Of a stretch of DNA of 64,000 bases, positions 16,363 through 26,387 are shown one piece after another; positions within the stretch are counted from its first letter, which is position 1; each line of letters starts with the position of its first letter. The DNA comes from JBMDXK01 sp048594375. GTDB lineage: Bacteria > Pseudomonadota > Alphaproteobacteria > Rhizobiales > Methylopilaceae. The notes under the pieces were generated by a model. That model saw nothing but the letters and a program-made list of their open reading frames with translations, did not search any database and had not been told where the DNA came from. The stretch lies in assembly GCA_048594375.1 (NCBI GenBank), contig JBMDXK010000034.1:224525-288524 (forward strand). The letters are read 5' to 3'. Both the position numbers and the translations under genes were made by a program.

Positions 16363-19131
16363 TTAAGCTGCGTCTTTCAGCTTTTCCAGTGCGCGGGTCA
16401 TCTTGTCTTTTTTGCTTTGCAGCTCCTCACGCCGCTCGCGTTCGGCGTCCACCACCTCAACCGGCGCACGCGCCACAAAAGCTTCGTTGTTCAGCTTTGA
16501 GTCAATCTTGCCGATTTCCGCATCCAGCTTAGCCACAGCCGCAGTCAGCCGCGCCACTTCGGCCTGCACATCAATAAACTCGCCCAGCGGCAGGGCTGCC
16601 ACATCACCAGCCACAATGGTCTGAATAGATCCTTTGGGCGCGCTGTCCGCAAATGCAATATCCGACAACCGCGCAAGGCGCTTGAGGATGGCATCATACC
16701 GCGCGGCGCGATCCCGGATTTCGGCCTTATCCGACACCAGAACCAGCGGCACCTGCGCGCTGGCGGGAACATTCATTTCCGCACGAACGGAACGCACTTC
16801 AGTAATCAGATCCAGCACCCACGCAATTTCTGCATCCGCCGCTTTGTCTTCCAGATCCGGATATTGCGGCCATGAGGTGAGCGTCAGCAGATTGCTGCGG
16901 CCTTCCGCAGGTGCAGTATGCTCCCACAGTTCTTCGGTGATAAACGGCATGAACGGATGCAACAGGATGAGAATCTGATCCAGAACCCAAGCACAGGTTG
17001 CGCGGGTTTCTGCGAGCAATACGGCATCATCGCTCTGCATCACCGGCTTGGACAGCTCCAGATACCAGTCACAGAAAATATTCCATACAAAGCGGTACGC
17101 ACCTTGCGCCGCATCATTAAAGCGGTATTCGGTAAGCGCAGTGGTGACGTCGCGGTTCACGCGCACCGCCTCGCCCACAATCCATTTGTTCAGCGTGGAT
17201 TTTACCGCTTCCGGCTTGAAATCCGACGTGCGCACACAACCATTCATCTGCGTGAAGCGGGTAGCGTTCCAGATTTTAGTAGTGAAGTTGCGGTAGCCTT
17301 CTACCCGGCTTTTCGCCAACTTGATGTCTCGCCCTTGCGCGGCCATTGCCAGCAACGTAAAGCGCAGCGCATCGGCACCAAATTCGTCAATCAGCTCCAG
17401 CGGGTCAATCACATTGCCCTTGGATTTCGACATTTTGGCGCCTTTTTCATCGCGCACCAAAGCGTGGATATAGACATCCTTGAACGGCACTTCCTTCATG
17501 AAGTGCATTCCGAACATCATCATCCGGGCAACCCAGAAGAAAATAATGTCAAACCCGGTAATCAACACGCTGGTCGGGTAATACCGCTTCAGTTCGGCCG
17601 TATCATCCGGCCAACCCATTGTGGAAAATGGCCACAGCGCCGATGAAAACCAGGTATCCAATACATCTTCATCCCGCGTGATGACTTCACCAAACCGCGC
17701 TGGATCACTTGCAATGCTATCGGCCTGATCCAGTGTCAGCACACCTTCCGCAACATAATGCCCCAACGCCTTGGCCAATGCGGCTTCTTCCGTTTCTTCA
17801 ACAAACAGCGTGCCATCCATCCCGAACCACGCCGGTATCTGATGCCCCCACCAGAGCTGCCGCGAGACACACCACGGCTCGATGTTTTCCAGCCATTCAA
17901 AATAGGTTTTTTCCCAGTTTTTCGGCACAAAATTGGTGTTACCGGAACGTACCGCTTCCAGCGCAGGCTGCGCGAGGGTTTTTGCATCCACATACCATTG
18001 ATCCGTCAGGCGCGGCTCAATCACCACGCCGGAACGGTCACCGTGTGGCACCATATGCACATTCGGCTCAATCTGTTCCAGCAGACCGCGCTCTTCCATA
18101 AGCGCAACCACCATCTTGCGCGCTGTTTCACGCTCCAGACCATGCAGCGCCATGACCGCATCAAGATCTGCTCCCGCAAGCGTACCTTCCAGAAAATCAT
18201 CGTTGTTTTCCAGATCCAGCCGCGCCTGTGTATCCAGAATGCTAATCATTTTCAGATTATGCCGCTTTCCAACCTCAAAGTCATTGAAATCATGGGCTGG
18301 CGTTATCTTCACCGCGCCGGAGCCTTTTTCAGGATCGGAATACTCATCCGCAACAATTTTGATTTTACGCCCGACCAAGGGCAAAATGACATTCCTGCCA
18401 ACAAGATGCTTATAGCGCTCATCTTCCGGATTCACCGCAACAGCCGTATCACCCAGCATGGTTTCAGGCCGCGTGGTTGCCACCGTGATAAAGGCATCTT
18501 TTTCGCCTTCAATCGGGTATTTGAAATGCCACAAGCTGCCCTTTACTTCTGTGGGCAGGACTTCCAGATCAGAGATGGCCGTCTGGAATTTCGGATCCCA
18601 GTTCACCAGACGCTTGTCACGGTAAATCAAGCCTTCATGATACAACTGCACAAACACTTTGCGCACCGCGCGGCTCAAGCCTTCGTCCATGGTAAAACGC
18701 TCGCGGCTCCAGTCACACGATGCTCCCAGACGCTGCAACTGCCCCAGAATAGAACCACCCGATTCCGCTTTCCACTCCCAGATTTTCTCAATAAAAGCGT
18801 CACGCCCCAATGCCCGGCGATCCGGAGCCTTTTCAGCCGCAAGCTTGCGCTCCACCACCATCTGGGTGGCAATACCCGCGTGATCCAGACCCACCTGCCA
18901 CAGCACATCCTTGCCGCGCATCCGCTCGAAACGCACCAGCACATCCTGCAATGTGTTGTTCAGCGCATGACCCATATGCAGCGAGCCGGTTACATGGGGC
19001 GGCGTAATAACGATAGAAAACGGCTCTATACCTTCGGCCTTGTTTACGCGGATTTTAAAAGCTTCGGCTTTTTCCCATTTTGCAAAATTACGCGCTTCAA
19101 GAGCTGCGGGATCGTATTTTGGATCAATCAT
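16363..19131 (-). CDS. valS: Valyl-tRNA synthetase
   Basis: From the ATG at 19131 (GAG nine bases upstream) the protein reads MIDPKYDPAALEARNFAKWE, 922 residues, the usual ValRS beginning; the frame stays open 16 codons further up to 19179, but that extension does not fit the family. It has the HIGH-type PPHVTGSLHMGHALNN, the editing domain, the KMSKS loop AKMSKSKGNVIDP near residue 565, the anticodon-binding domain and the C-terminal coiled coil (EVARLTAAVAKLDAEIGK). It charges tRNA-Val. It stands alone; a 130-base gap separates it from aroQ. Confidence 0.97.
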   Translation of the reverse strand: MIDPKYDPAALEARNFAKWEKAEAFKIRVNKAEGIEPFSIVITPPHVTGSLHMGHALNNTLQDVLVRFERMRGKDVLWQVGLDHAGIATQMVVERKLAAEKAPDRRALGRDAFIEKIWEWKAESGGSILGQLQRLGASCDWSRERFTMDEGLSRAVRKVFVQLYHEGLIYRDKRLVNWDPKFQTAISDLEVLPTEVKGSLWHFKYPIEGEKDAFITVATTRPETMLGDTAVAVNPEDERYKHLVGRNVILPLVGRKIKIVADEYSDPEKGSGAVKITPAHDFNDFEVGKRHNLKMISILDTQARLDLENNDDFLEGTLAGADLDAVMALHGLERETARKMVVALMEERGLLEQIEPNVHMVPHGDRSGVVIEPRLTDQWYVDAKTLAQPALEAVRSGNTNFVPKNWEKTYFEWLENIEPWCVSRQLWWGHQIPAWFGMDGTLFVEETEEAALAKALGHYVAEGVLTLDQADSIASDPARFGEVITRDEDVLDTWFSSALWPFSTMGWPDDTAELKRYYPTSVLITGFDIIFFWVARMMMFGMHFMKEVPFKDVYIHALVRDEKGAKMSKSKGNVIDPLELIDEFGADALRFTLLAMAAQGRDIKLAKSRVEGYRNFTTKIWNATRFTQMNGCVRTSDFKPEAVKSTLNKWIVGEAVRVNRDVTTALTEYRFNDAAQGAYRFVWNIFCDWYLELSKPVMQSDDAVLLAETRATCAWVLDQILILLHPFMPFITEELWEHTAPAEGRSNLLTLTSWPQYPDLEDKAADAEIAWVLDLITEVRSVRAEMNVPASAQVPLVLVSDKAEIRDRAARYDAILKRLARLSDIAFADSAPKGSIQTIVAGDVAALPLGEFIDVQAEVARLTAAVAKLDAEIGKIDSKLNNEAFVARAPVEVVDAERERREELQSKKDKMTRALEKLKDAA

Positions 19132-19251
19132 GGGATGTATCTCGGCACAATGGAGGGACTCAAAAATTTCTCCCCCCATAGCATGTTTTATCTTTCAAAG
19201 CGATAGATGTAGTTCAGATCAAAAGGGTTATTAACCGTGGATGGCTACGCT

Positions 19252-21237
19252 CTAGGATTTTAATCGTGCCATTGATTTTTCAACAGCATTTTGCTTTATC
19301 GTGACTCTTCCATTCGCTTCAATCTGGATTGGGGTTTTTGTTTCTTTTGCTTTCATCGTACGGAGAAAATCATCGCCCTGAATACCTTTTACATAGCGCA
19401 CATTTTCTTTACCCGTTTGATTATTCTTATTTTTTAAACCAATAATTACCGGATGCTCTTTATCAAAGATAATATCTGTCGGAACACCTGTAATTGTTTG
19501 TTCTCCATCAAGTTTTTTGACACTTTCAAAGACTGCAGTTGTTAATTCTGAGGAGTCATTTAAGGGAGAAACGTATATACTATCTGGTTTGGGAATAGAT
19601 AATCCGCTTGAACCGCGAGCGGTCTGGACTGGAGCAGAACGTTCTTGAATATGCTGACGAAAAAATGCAATGTCCCCCTGCCCTGAAACAGGCAAAAGAT
19701 TATGGGGCAATTTTCGCTTTTCAGCCGTTCCAGCCCTAATACTTTCTAATGTTTGCATTTCTTTAGCTGCAATGGCATGCCCACCGCGCATTCCAAATTC
19801 CTCAAGGCCTTGTGGGATGCTAACCACACCATCTTCATCTCCTACAATCACATTGCCTTGCCTCACGGCAACACCGGCGATTTCTAAAGCTTGACCCGAT
19901 ACCGGTTTACGATCGCCTGATTTTACAGGGTGGAAAGTCTGTGTAAAGTGTGCTGCATAAACCGGCATTGTTGATGCCGAACGCAGTGCTGCTGTGCCAT
20001 TTGTTACAATGGCGGAAATACCTTTCTGGCTGGCAGATTTTACAAGAGTATCGTTCAAGACAATATCATCTGGATGTTCTGCTTTGATCACCAAAGTATG
20101 TTTGTCTTTGGCCTTAGCAATCGTTTGCTTTATGCTCGCCTCTGTTCCATCACTCACAAGTGCTAGACCTGCTGAAGGCTTCGGTTCACTCTTGGAATAC
20201 ATTTTAAGAGAAATACCTGTGGTTTGTGCAGGCTCCAATGTACTATAAGAATCTGCATATTCCGCTGTAGGTACATGCTTCATCAGACTCAGCAGTTCAC
20301 GGGTGACGGGGGTCGTTCTCAATACTGGAGACAGGTTGAACACATGCCTTGTCTTTTCAAGGGCATGCGCAATTTTCTGGATATGCGAAGATGGCGTTGT
20401 ACCGCTTTGTTCTTTTGTTGCAGTAGAATATGAAGAGGACTGTCTTTGTGGCATAGATGATGTGTCTTGATACGATGTTGGACTTTCCTTCAAAAGTTGT
20501 AAAAGTTTTTCTGCATTTTGAGCGGCAATGACAAATATATCTTTGCCTTCAGCGATGAACAGATCACCGCTGTTGATTGTATTCCCCTCGATTTGCAAAG
20601 GAATATTAAGCGCACCCGCCTCCATCTTTGTCGGGCCATTGGGAGTGATGCCCTTGGCGTAAGTTGCAAAAAATCGATCTGTTTCTTTCAGCCAGTATTC
20701 CTTGCTATCTCTTATAAAGCCATTGCTTACAAAGCCAACAAAACCCTTTTGAATAGCAATTTCCCGTAATAATCCACCCACGTTGGCATAGGCTGGACTG
20801 TCTGGATTATGGCTCGACTCGCTGCCATCAATAAACAAAATATCACCCTGCCGTCCTTCCCGCTCCAGCCCATATTGAATCATCAATGTATCACCACGGG
20901 CTACTTTAGCGGTCATGATAGGAGCTACAACCTTTTCTGATGTTCTACCGTGATAAGCATTGTAGCCTACACCACTCAGATCAAAAATCATGGATTTTCC
21001 AGCCTGCTTTACAGCGCTTGCCGGAATATCCGTAATTTTTTGCACCACATCACGGTGAACGCTGTTCGGCCGATTAAAAACAGCAAATTGCGGACGTGAA
21101 GCTGCTGCACCTGCAGACGATGCGGCTATGGAGGCAGAAAACTGCTCCGCAGTGTGTGAAAAACCGGGATTAGTAGAATGCGCTAATATATTTGTGGACG
21201 TCAATGGATATGCCGTATTCTGGGCAAGGTTTTTCAT
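19252..21237 (-). CDS. Orphan protein with two tandem RraA-like domains
   Basis: The 661-residue product (ATG at 21237; an upstream in-frame TTG at 21249 is less likely) has a Ser/Ala-rich start. Residues about 65-245 match the RraA / HMG-aldolase fold: QGDILFIDG, then Gly155-X20-Arg176-Asp177-X2-Glu180, the family motif G-X20-R-D-X2-E/D, then PLQIEGNTINSGDLFIAEG. A second copy at about 355-480 has KGISAIVTNGTAALRS, where Arg-Asp is lost, but an intact PVSGQALEIAGVAVRQGNVI and GDEDGVVSIP ending, which is degenerate in copy 1. Between them lies a Ser/Gln-rich linker, and a third region follows. RraA-like proteins are either aldolases or RNase E regulators; the role here is unknown. No signal peptide. 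Confidence 0.7.
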   Translation of the reverse strand: MKNLAQNTAYPLTSTNILAHSTNPGFSHTAEQFSASIAASSAGAAASRPQFAVFNRPNSVHRDVVQKITDIPASAVKQAGKSMIFDLSGVGYNAYHGRTSEKVVAPIMTAKVARGDTLMIQYGLEREGRQGDILFIDGSESSHNPDSPAYANVGGLLREIAIQKGFVGFVSNGFIRDSKEYWLKETDRFFATYAKGITPNGPTKMEAGALNIPLQIEGNTINSGDLFIAEGKDIFVIAAQNAEKLLQLLKESPTSYQDTSSMPQRQSSSYSTATKEQSGTTPSSHIQKIAHALEKTRHVFNLSPVLRTTPVTRELLSLMKHVPTAEYADSYSTLEPAQTTGISLKMYSKSEPKPSAGLALVSDGTEASIKQTIAKAKDKHTLVIKAEHPDDIVLNDTLVKSASQKGISAIVTNGTAALRSASTMPVYAAHFTQTFHPVKSGDRKPVSGQALEIAGVAVRQGNVIVGDEDGVVSIPQGLEEFGMRGGHAIAAKEMQTLESIRAGTAEKRKLPHNLLPVSGQGDIAFFRQHIQERSAPVQTARGSSGLSIPKPDSIYVSPLNDSSELTTAVFESVKKLDGEQTITGVPTDIIFDKEHPVIIGLKNKNNQTGKENVRYVKGIQGDDFLRTMKAKETKTPIQIEANGRVTIKQNAVEKSMARLKS

Positions 21238-21482
21238 TTTATTTCTCAAATATAAAAGTATAATTCTCTGCGCTTTAACACAAATATTTGTTTTATGACA
21301 GTCACATAATTCGGAAAATTGTTACTTTCTGCAATGCAGCTGCATCGTATGGAATAAACGTGTTTACTGATCCCTAAAGAGCAGATTAGGCCTATGAAAT
21401 TATCTGCGCATTGCAAGGCTTGCCGCTTAATGTTAGAACCGCTCCACATTTGTCTGTTGCTGCTTTTTCCGGAATCCGTTTT

Positions 21483-22802
21483 ATGAGTGAACAAACTGCC
21501 CCACGCATTGGCATTGTTAGTCTTGGCTGCCCCAAGGCTCTGGTGGATTCCGAGCGCATTCTCACCAAACTCCGCGCCGAAGGCTATGAAATGTCCCGCA
21601 CCTATAAGGGCGCAGATGTTGTGATTGTAAACACCTGCGGCTTTTTGGACAGCGCCAAGGCCGAATCCCTGCAAGCCATTGGCGAAGCACTCAATGAAAA
21701 CGGCAAAGTTGTCGTCACAGGCTGCATGGGCGCAGAACCAGAAGATATTCGCAAAACCTATCCCAACGTGTTCGCCATCACAGGCCCGCAGCAATATGAA
21801 AGCGTTATCAATGCTGTGCATCAAGCCGCTCCCCCGGTGTTCAATCCCTACCTCGACCTTGTGCCAGAACAAGGCTTGCGCCTTACGCCGCGCCATTACG
21901 CTTACCTGAAAATCTCCGAAGGCTGCAACAACCGCTGCACCTTCTGCATCATTCCCAAATTGCGCGGCGATCTAGTCAGCCGTCCCGCCGCCGATGTTCT
22001 GCGGGAAGCCGAAAAACTCGCCAAAGCCGGTGTAAAAGAATTGCTGGTTATTTCTCAAGATACCAGCGCTTACGGCGTGGATGTAAAATACGCCACAAGC
22101 ACCTGGCATGAACGTGAAGTGAAAGCCAAATTCTATGACCTGTGCGCCGAGCTGGGCGAGATGGGGCTTTGGACACGCCTGCATTATGTTTACCCCTACC
22201 CGCATGTATCCGATGTTATCCCGCTGATGGCAGATGGAAAAATCCTGCCCTATCTTGATATTCCACTCCAGCACTCCAGCCCGAATGTCTTGAAAAATAT
22301 GCGCCGCCCCGCGCATCAGGAAAAAACGCTGGAACGTATCCATGCCTGGCGCGCACTGTGTCCAGACCTGACACTGCGCTCTACTTTTATCGTAGGGTTT
22401 CCAGGTGAAACCGAAGAGGATTTTGAACATCTGCTGCAATGGCTGGATGAAGCAAACCTCGACCGCGTAGGCTGCTTTGCCTATGAACCCGTACGCGGCG
22501 CTCCTGCAAATGCCATTGAAAATGTGGTGCCAGAAGAGATAAAACAGATCCGCCGCCGCCGCTTTATGGAGCGTCAGGAAAAAATCAGCCTGCGCCGCCT
22601 TAAAAACAAGGTGGGCAAACGTCTGCCGGTGATTATTGACGCCGTAGAAGGCCAGAGCGCCAGAGGCCGCACCAAAGGCGACGCACCAGAAATTGACGGC
22701 AATGTGCATCTGATGAGCCGCCGCCCGTTGCGCGTAGGCGATATTGTCACCGTGAAGATCGAACGCTCGGACGCGCACGATCTTTGGGGCAGCGCGGTTT
22801 AG
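21483..22802 (+). CDS. rimO: Ribosomal protein S12 methylthiotransferase RimO
   Basis: From ATG 21483 the 439-residue protein starts MSEQTAPRIGIVSLGCPKAL, with Cys residues of the N-terminal MTTase domain (SLGCPKA, NTCGF, TGCMG), the radical-SAM triad Cys148-Cys152-Cys155 in EGCNNRCTFCIIP, and a C-terminal TRAM domain. It adds a methylthio group to an Asp of ribosomal protein S12 using two 4Fe-4S clusters and SAM. The frame is open 24 codons upstream but the family start is the one chosen. A hairpin repeat begins five bases past the stop. Confidence 0.95.
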   Translation: MSEQTAPRIGIVSLGCPKALVDSERILTKLRAEGYEMSRTYKGADVVIVNTCGFLDSAKAESLQAIGEALNENGKVVVTGCMGAEPEDIRKTYPNVFAITGPQQYESVINAVHQAAPPVFNPYLDLVPEQGLRLTPRHYAYLKISEGCNNRCTFCIIPKLRGDLVSRPAADVLREAEKLAKAGVKELLVISQDTSAYGVDVKYATSTWHEREVKAKFYDLCAELGEMGLWTRLHYVYPYPHVSDVIPLMADGKILPYLDIPLQHSSPNVLKNMRRPAHQEKTLERIHAWRALCPDLTLRSTFIVGFPGETEEDFEHLLQWLDEANLDRVGCFAYEPVRGAPANAIENVVPEEIKQIRRRRFMERQEKISLRRLKNKVGKRLPVIIDAVEGQSARGRTKGDAPEIDGNVHLMSRRPLRVGDIVTVKIERSDAHDLWGSAV

Positions 22803-22807
22803 AAATC

Positions 22808-22934
22808 TATGCCTTGAGACATATAAGATGATTATATGCCTCAAGGCATAAGTCTTTGTTTTATAGTACGGTTTTATATCTTTGCTGGCCGTTGGCTTCA
22901 ATAGAACAATCATTTTTATTGAAACTCGGCTATA
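22808..22934 (+). repeat. Intergenic hairpin repeat, copy 3 (long form)
   Basis: Arms TATGCCTTGAGACATATA and TATATGCCTCAAGGCATA match at 17 of 18 pairs, followed by the tail AGTCTTTGTTTTATAG. Further on, the stretch ending GAAACTCGGCTATAA is shared with the copy at 60053, so the unit can be about 125 bases. It lies directly after rimO. Confidence 0.85.
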
Positions 22935-22935
22935 A

Positions 22936-23395
22936 GAGCGGTTTCATTTTTAATTTTTGAATTGCAGATAAGCAGGAGCATTCGCGGCTCTGCCCTGCCG
23001 TTCGCCTAAAAGATTCAGCATGTTATTGAAATCTATATGGTACATTTTGGCACAGATTGCCGCTAAACCAAAAAAAATAATGTGTATTTCAAAATATACC
23101 TTCCACAGAAAAATATTAAAAAACAACGACTTATCAGGTATTCCACTTCAATTTTTTGTGTGGCAAAAAAAAGGCATTTACCGCTTCACAAAAAGGATTA
23201 CATAATTTGAGTCAAAGAAACTGATGTAAATCAGTCGTCTATACGAAGATGTACAGAAAAGACATACGTTGCTTACAGTAAGTGTATTCTTTTTTGCACT
23301 TCTCGGACAATAAAGAGCCCGCAGTAGCTGGTGTTACGAGACTTTCTGAAAGGCTCGCATGAACAGCAGAAGCTGCATTTAAAAGGGGAAAGCTC
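22936..23395. other. Non-coding leader of the MHS transporter gene
   Basis: About 460 bases without a convincing gene. A 61-codon open frame at 23020-23205 is A-rich and lacks a ribosome-binding site. The transporter's own site, AAGGGGAAAG, lies just before 23396. No riboswitch fold was recognised. Confidence 0.4.
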
Positions 23396-25018
23396 ATGTC
23401 TTCAACAGTGGTGTCCTCCCACGGGACTCACGGTGACAAAAAAGAAGAAAAACGCGTTATTTTCGCATCTTCTCTTGGTACCGTGTTCGAGTGGTATGAT
23501 TTTTATCTTTATGCAACACTTGCGCCATTTTTTGCCTCACTGTTTTTTCCACCAGGCAATGAAACGGCAGCCCTGCTCTCAGCCTTCGCCACTTATGCCG
23601 CAGGCTTTCTTGTACGCCCATTCGGGGCGATTTTTTTTGGAAGAATTGGCGATCTTGTCGGGCGTAAATACACGTTCCTTATAACGCTTCTGGTGATGGG
23701 TATTTCCACCTTTGCGGTTGGGTTAATGCCAACCTATGCCACCATTGGCTGGCTTGCTCCGGTTATTCTTGTGATCCTGCGCTTGATGCAAGGTCTGGCA
23801 CTGGGCGGTGAATATGGGGGTGCGGCAACCTATGTGGCGGAACATGCCAATCCGAAGCGCCGCGGCTTTGCCACCTCGTGGATCCAGACAACAGCGACTA
23901 TGGGTTTCTTCCTGTCATTGCTGGTGATTGGCGGTTGCCGTCTTGCGATGGAGCCTGAAACATTTGCATCATGGGGCTGGCGTTTGCCGTTCCTTGTATC
24001 GCTGTTGCTGTTGGTATTTTCGCTTTACATTCGCCTGAAACTGAATGAATCGCCGGTATTCAAGCAAATGAAAGCCGAAGGTAAAGGCTCAAAAGCGCCA
24101 CTTACCGAAAGCTTTCTGCGGTATCCAAATAACAAGTATGTTTTGCTAGCCTTGTTGGGTGCGGCAGCGGGTCAAGGTGTTGTGTGGTACACAGGGCAAT
24201 TTTATGCACTGTTCTTCCTCACGATTACGTTGAAAGTGGATTACCTTACAGCATATACGCTGATTGGTCTTTCGCTCTTGCTAGCAACACCATTCTTTAT
24301 TTTCTTTGGTTGGCTCTCCGATCACATTGGCCGCTTGAAGATTATTCTTGCGGGCTGTCTGATTGCAGCGCTCACCTACTTCCCGCTGTTCAGCGCACTG
24401 ACGCACTATGTGAACCCTGCGCTTGAACGGTTCCAGCAGAACAATCCGATTGTGGTTACCACCGATCCTGCACAATGTAACTTCCATATTTTTGTAGGAC
24501 CTTGGTCAAACTTCACGGATTGCGATCGGGCAAAAGACTTCCTGACCAAATCCGGTTTGTCTTTTGAAACGCGCGATGCTCCTGCCGGTTCTCCGGTTTC
24601 GGTCAGCATTGGCAACACGCAGATTGAGGGATGGAGCAACCCCACATGGACAGCCGCACTTGCAGAAGCGGGCTATCCAAAATCTGCCAATACGGCTGAA
24701 ATCAACAAACCCATGACCTTGTTGATCCTGTTCATCATGGTGCTGTATGTGACCATGGTGTATGGGCCGATTGCCGCCTATCTTGTGGAACCGTTCCCCA
24801 CTCGCATTCGCTATACCTCCATGTCCCTGCCCTACCACATCGGTAACGGCTGGTTCGGCGGTATGCTGCCACTTCTGGCAACGGCAATGGTGGCCGCCAC
24901 AGGTAACATCTACTACGGCTTGTGGTACCCGATTGTGATTGCCTTGATGACCGTGGTTGTGGGTGGGCTGTTCCTTTGGGAAACCAAAGATACAGACATC
25001 ACGGCAGATATTCGGTAA
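23396..25018 (+). CDS. MFS transporter, metabolite:H+ symporter (MHS) type
   Basis: The 540-residue protein has twelve hydrophobic segments and the MHS hallmark EWYDFYLYATLAPFFASLFF near residue 35, FGRIGDLVGRKYTF (MFS loop 2-3 motif), and GGEYGGAATYVAEHANPKRRG. MHS members import organic acids, betaines or similar with protons. Between spans 8 and 9 there is a polar insert of about 90 residues (VTTDPAQCNFHIFVGPWSNF onward) containing two Cys; similar inserts occur in a subgroup of this family. A strong terminator follows. The substrate cannot be told. Confidence 0.9.
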   Translation: MSSTVVSSHGTHGDKKEEKRVIFASSLGTVFEWYDFYLYATLAPFFASLFFPPGNETAALLSAFATYAAGFLVRPFGAIFFGRIGDLVGRKYTFLITLLVMGISTFAVGLMPTYATIGWLAPVILVILRLMQGLALGGEYGGAATYVAEHANPKRRGFATSWIQTTATMGFFLSLLVIGGCRLAMEPETFASWGWRLPFLVSLLLLVFSLYIRLKLNESPVFKQMKAEGKGSKAPLTESFLRYPNNKYVLLALLGAAAGQGVVWYTGQFYALFFLTITLKVDYLTAYTLIGLSLLLATPFFIFFGWLSDHIGRLKIILAGCLIAALTYFPLFSALTHYVNPALERFQQNNPIVVTTDPAQCNFHIFVGPWSNFTDCDRAKDFLTKSGLSFETRDAPAGSPVSVSIGNTQIEGWSNPTWTAALAEAGYPKSANTAEINKPMTLLILFIMVLYVTMVYGPIAAYLVEPFPTRIRYTSMSLPYHIGNGWFGGMLPLLATAMVAATGNIYYGLWYPIVIALMTVVVGGLFLWETKDTDITADIR

Positions 25019-25048
25019 ATTGACGCACTGCCCATTATTCAGAAAACA

Positions 25049-25077
25049 GAACCCCGGCTTTGTCGGGGTTCTTTTTT
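25049..25077 (+). terminator. Rho-independent terminator after the MHS transporter
   Basis: GAACCCCG pairs with CGGGGTTC around GCTTTGT-like loop bases and is followed by TTTTTT. Confidence 0.9.
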
Positions 25078-25286
25078 GCACTTTTTATAGTGGGTAATTC
25101 TTCTATGATGTCGTCTAATAAAATTATATTTTTTTGTGAAATTCTGCAACAAAACACAGCGTTATAGCCTGAGTTATTAAGAAAATCAGAACCAAAGATT
25201 AAAATTATCCCGTTGCTTTCCAGAAAATATTAGGAAGTTGTCCTTAAGATATTGAGGTCAAGTTTCATTCTTTACTGTGGTGTAAT

Positions 25287-26384
25287 GTGTCGGCAGCTGT
25301 GCAAAAAGACGTTTCGAGCGAAACACTTCTTTCATCACTTTCGGCTGAAAAAAAACTGCCGTTCGATGCGGTAAAGCTTGAGAGCTATCTCACACGCACG
25401 CTGAATAATTTCAGAGGACCGCTGGTTGTCAATGCACCCACTCTGGAGCAGGGATCAGGTTCGCATATTATTTCCAGTCCTGAGGGGCGCTACCGCATCC
25501 GCCATATCAAAAGCACCTTTTCCCATGATGAACTGGTGCATCTGCGCAAGGAATTTTATATCCTTGCCACCTTGCACCGGATAGGGTTTCCCGTTGCCCA
25601 GCCTCTTTTGTTGTGCGAGGAAACCCATGTTATCGGAACCCCTTTTTATATCGCACATTATCCAGAAGGGCGCACATTTAATGATGCTGCGCTCATCGGA
25701 ATGCCAAAAGACCAGCGCATGGCTCTGTATAATGTGATGAACATCACGCTTGCCAAATTGCACAGCTTTGACCCCGGAACATTAGGACTTGCTCCTCTGG
25801 CGCAATCCAGCTCTACACTGGCCTCGCAAATCAAACGTTGGGAAAATGTTTACAATACCAACCGGCTGGGTGAAATCCATGAAATGGAAGAGCTGGCGCA
25901 ATGGCTTCCGGAATATCTCCCACCCGAACAGCCTTCAAAAATCGTGCATGGCAATTACCATCTCAACCGACTTGTCTTTCACCCCACTGATGCTGAAATC
26001 ATTGCCATCCGCGATTGGGATAATACCAGCATTAGCGATCCGATTGCTGACGCAGTATATCATTTGCTGGCATGGGTTGTGCCGCCATCCGATGTCAGTA
26101 TCGGCAGAGGCGCGTTGAAAGGCTACAATCTGGCAGAATTGGGCGTGCCAAATTTGCGCTCCTACATGGATTCCTATGCAAAAATCACCAAAATCGGGGA
26201 ATTGCCCTACATCAATTTCTATTTTGCGTATAATCTGTTCCGTCTGGCGGCAACAATGCAAGAACTCGCCACGCAGATTTACATGCAGGACGCACAATCC
26301 CCCCACGCCCGCCTGATTGCCAGCCAAGTGCGTCCATTGGCCATTCTGGCGTTACGTTTTGCAGAAAAGGCATCCGCGCGCTAA
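25287..26384 (+). CDS. Aminoglycoside-phosphotransferase-fold protein lacking the catalytic Asp
   Basis: The 365-residue protein (GTG start) has the APH/choline-kinase-like fold of the ACAD10-type phosphotransferase group: GSGSHIISSPEGRYRIRHIK near residue 55, RKEFYILATLHRIGFPVAQPL, and the catalytic loop. The loop reads VHGNYHLNRLVFHP, so the family's catalytic Asp (HGD) is Asn223; the metal-binding Asp in IRDWDNTSISDP (243) is kept. The nucleotide-binding Lys is replaced in RYRIRHIKS, where VLRR is usual. It may be a pseudokinase or an odd variant. It stands alone after the transporter's terminator; the substrate is unknown. Confidence 0.8.
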   Translation: MSAAVQKDVSSETLLSSLSAEKKLPFDAVKLESYLTRTLNNFRGPLVVNAPTLEQGSGSHIISSPEGRYRIRHIKSTFSHDELVHLRKEFYILATLHRIGFPVAQPLLLCEETHVIGTPFYIAHYPEGRTFNDAALIGMPKDQRMALYNVMNITLAKLHSFDPGTLGLAPLAQSSSTLASQIKRWENVYNTNRLGEIHEMEELAQWLPEYLPPEQPSKIVHGNYHLNRLVFHPTDAEIIAIRDWDNTSISDPIADAVYHLLAWVVPPSDVSIGRGALKGYNLAELGVPNLRSYMDSYAKITKIGELPYINFYFAYNLFRLAATMQELATQIYMQDAQSPHARLIASQVRPLAILALRFAEKASAR

Positions 26385-26387
26385 ACG

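Noticed and set aside
17758..19206. 482-codon plus-strand frame opposite valS
   Set aside because: Shadow of valS; composition is typical of an antisense frame and valS is unmistakable.
23020..23205. 61-codon plus-strand frame before the MHS transporter
   Set aside because: Lys/Ile-rich chance frame in AT-rich DNA without a ribosome-binding site.
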